Source: Ipomoea triloba
Lineage: Eukaryota > Streptophyta > Magnoliopsida > Solanales > Convolvulaceae
NCBI RefSeq assembly: GCF_003576645.1
Contig: NC_044925.1
Span: 18,095,600 to 18,159,599 of the forward strand
Direction of reading: 5' to 3'
Length of the DNA: 64,000 nucleotides
Below, piece by piece: positions 62,057 through 64,000 of the stretch. Within the stretch, counting starts at the first letter, position 1; every line of letters starts with the position of its first letter. Both the position numbers and the translations under genes were made by a program. The notes below the pieces were generated by a model. That model saw nothing but the letters and a program-made list of their open reading frames with translations. It did not search any database and was not told the DNA's origin.

Positions 62057-63565
62057 TTATTCGAACACACGGACTGAAGTGGAACCAGTCTTATCCCCCA
62101 TGACAAGAGTGTGTTCACTGGCTACTCTCGCTTGGTTAGCTTGCGTCCCCATTGTCTTCCTACTTGAGGTTTTCTTGCGACTTGTCTCTCCTACCTCAAC
62201 ATGCGTCTTATGAAGACCATGCTTGTTGTTTCCATTAATCTGCTTTTCTGAAACTTGAGTCGTTGGTCTTTTCCCCTTAGCCGGGCCTGTTTTTCTTTGC
62301 CCATGGGCTTGTGTTTCACTTACGGGCTGGTCACAGACCGGTTCTGCTGTTAACTGCTCATTTTCCGCTTCCAGAGTCTTAGCAAGCTGCGCATATCTTG
62401 ACCCCGATTGCACGCTCATCTGTTTTCCTTTTCCAGCGTCATTCTGATCCTTCTTTCCATAATCTCTACCGCCTTGATTCTTATTTCCTTGATTCTTGGT
62501 ATAGTTCCTTTTGTGTTTAGGCGCTATCATCCACGTACCGTAGTCCTCCGTAATTTCCAGCCTTATTATGGTAGTTTCCATAATATTATTTCTCTTGCCA
62601 TGCACACCCTCCACTGGACCATTACCCCCACCGGCGCTGTTCGCCGGCTGGCCACCACCATCTTCGTTCAACCCTTGAGTGGTATCATCCTTCTGATTCA
62701 GACTACAACCTTCAACACTATGCCCATACATCCCGCACTTGAAACAAATAAGGTGAAGACCTTCATACACAATCGGCCGCACCCTATTCCTCAATGTGAA
62801 CTTAGCCAATAGCGGTTTTGTGATGTCTACCTCTACACAGACCCTCGCAAAGGTTGCCCTCGAGACTAGGCTCGTTGCAGTATCTATGTTGATTGGTCTC
62901 CCCACTTTCTCTCCCACTCTCAGAAGGAACTGTCTGTCGAAGTATTCCGCTGGAAGGCATGGAAATCTAATCCACACTATCATGCTCTCAGTCCTGGCTG
63001 TGAAAGGATCGAAATTCGGCATCCACTCCTTGACAATGAGATAGTGATCTAACACCATCCAGGGTCCTCCATACTTGGCAAACTCATAGTCATCAATGGA
63101 CGCGAACTTTACCAAAAAATACCCATTATCTACGGTCACCAGCTCCATCCTGGCCTTTGGTCTCCAAAGCGATGTGAGTCTTCTAAGAAGATAATCGTAG
63201 CCGACGCTTCTGCCCATCACTTTCACTATTAGGGTCTGTTTCCACTTGCTGCGCAATCGGACCTTTTCCTCCTTGGTTAATCTGATAACCGGACAGTTTG
63301 GATCAACATCATCATCGGCCTCCTCTTCATCGTCAGACACAAGGTCTAACTCATCCACCACCCGCGGATCATTCTGAACCGATTCATTTGCCACAATCTG
63401 TTTGAAAGAAGGTGTACTTGTCGGTGCTGTCGTTCCCGTAGCCACCGTCGGTGGTATCGCCTCCCCCATTGGTGATTCCGTTGACGTTTTCGTCTTCTTA
63501 TTGCTTCTGTCGAGTTGATCTTGCTCTTCACTATTCAAACTCGCCGGAGGAGTCTCGCCGGTCAT
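62057..63565 (-). CDS. LINE ORF1, DUF4283 and CCHC zinc-knuckle protein
   Basis: The 502-residue frame is intact. After a Ser/Thr-rich and acidic N-terminus (1-95) a DUF4283 domain follows (about 98-260: RLRSKWKQTLIVKVMGRSVGYD, GYFLVKFASIDDYEFA, GGPWMVLDHYLIVKEW, IVWIRFPCLPAEYFD). Next comes a zinc knuckle CFKCGMYGHSVEGC, then a charged, disordered C-terminal tail. Such ORF1 proteins bind the LINE RNA. ORF2 starts about 275 bp downstream. The intact frame contrasts with the lesions in ORF2. Confidence 0.9.
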   Translation of the reverse strand: MTGETPPASLNSEEQDQLDRSNKKTKTSTESPMGEAIPPTVATGTTAPTSTPSFKQIVANESVQNDPRVVDELDLVSDDEEEADDDVDPNCPVIRLTKEEKVRLRSKWKQTLIVKVMGRSVGYDYLLRRLTSLWRPKARMELVTVDNGYFLVKFASIDDYEFAKYGGPWMVLDHYLIVKEWMPNFDPFTARTESMIVWIRFPCLPAEYFDRQFLLRVGEKVGRPINIDTATSLVSRATFARVCVEVDITKPLLAKFTLRNRVRPIVYEGLHLICFKCGMYGHSVEGCSLNQKDDTTQGLNEDGGGQPANSAGGGNGPVEGVHGKRNNIMETTIIRLEITEDYGTWMIAPKHKRNYTKNQGNKNQGGRDYGKKDQNDAGKGKQMSVQSGSRYAQLAKTLEAENEQLTAEPVCDQPVSETQAHGQRKTGPAKGKRPTTQVSEKQINGNNKHGLHKTHVEVGETSRKKTSSRKTMGTQANQARVASEHTLVMGDKTGSTSVRVFE

Positions 63566-63607
63566 TGCCAGAGAGCTTTCCGACGTGCGTCCTCTTTTAG
63601 CCTATTT

Positions 63608-64000
63608 AATTCAGTAGTTGTATAATTGCACGCGGTTTACTTTTCTATTGATCTCTAAGGTAGAAGTGGTGGTGCTCAAGATTAGGGTGCAATGCATTTT
63701 AAGAATATAATTTAAGTCAATTACAGTTAAAATTACCATAAAAGTCTCGTTGAATGATAAAGAAAGTTGATTCGTACTTTTATGCCTAATTTTATGAAAG
63801 GAAGACCTAGAGGGTTTTATTTCCTACTCCATGAGGTCCCTATGAACAACTCCATTAGATTGGAGTTTTTGTCAGAATTTTTGCCAGTTAGGACAAAAAC
63901 AAAAGAGAGAAAGACAAGGGGAAAAAAAGATTATGATTGAGTGACTATTACGAAAGTAAAGAGAAAGTTTTTGAATAAGTTGTACTTCGTATATTGTATT
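63608..64000. other. Flank of the LINE, no gene recognised
   Basis: AT-rich. A phrase 'caactccattagattggagtttttgtcag' near 63847 looks like the end of a MITE, but no partner is present before the window ends. Confidence 0.3.

Larger units (their letters stand above)
57651..63591 (-). mobile_element. Full-length LINE (non-LTR retrotransposon), 5.9 kb
   Basis: A perfect 16-bp direct repeat CTCTTTTAGCCTATTT (57635-57650 and 63592-63607) flanks the whole element. On the minus strand it has a short 5' leader, ORF1, ORF2 and a short 3' end with a small A run (TTTT at 57651 on the plus strand). Few lesions are present compared with the LINE at 14240, so it inserted more recently. Confidence 0.9.

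Overview
The window is nuclear DNA of a flowering plant, most likely a eudicot. The evidence is GT-AG introns in two clearly plant-type genes (an ATG18-like autophagy protein and a RECQSIM helicase), a plant hexose transporter, a mitochondrial-type tRNA-Lys copy, and a dense, AT-rich background of plant transposon families. Some repeat styles recall Convolvulaceae or related asterids, but the species cannot be fixed from sequence reading alone.

Host genes: (1) an STP-type sugar transporter, minus strand, 5.0-6.5 kb. It is intronless, ends early at a TAG where the family has a Trp, and carries changed residues in a sugar-binding motif. (2) An ATG18/WIPI-like PROPPIN, plus strand, 25.2-28.3 kb, 4 exons. 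(3) A full RECQSIM helicase, plus strand, 42.4-49.7 kb, 15 coding exons plus a probable 5' UTR exon. A fourth ORF, an RBR-type (RING-IBR-RING) E3 ligase at 29.8-30.5 kb, is not in an ordinary locus: it has the marks of a retrocopy sitting inside a Mutator-like element.

Layout: 0-4 kb holds Ty3/gypsy remains, a Helitron-like end, a MULE end and a NUMT-type tRNA-Lys. 4.5-8.5 kb holds a Tourist-like MITE, the transporter, two MULE-type inverted-repeat elements and a SINE. 8.5-14 kb is AT-rich with microsatellites, two Helitron-like ends, an RPA-like exon and a Copia 3' end. 14.2-24.8 kb is one old LINE split by a 3.2-kb CACTA element. 25-31 kb is the ATG18 gene followed by nested SINE and MULE insertions. 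31-41 kb is all repeats: a LINE fragment, a hAT element, LTR remains, a noncoding LTR element with two minisatellites, and a Copia RT relic. 41-50 kb is RECQSIM. 50-57.6 kb is microsatellites, a SINE, a LINE tail, a MULE composite and a minisatellite split by an LTR. 57.6-63.6 kb is a nearly complete second LINE.

The most interesting structure is 29,201-31,200: an older MULE terminal repeat received a SINE and then a second MULE (exact 10-bp target duplication), and that MULE carries an A-tailed RBR gene copy flanked by its own 14-bp direct repeats. Insertion boundaries were read by eye from target-site duplications; domain calls rest on recognised motifs, not on database searches.
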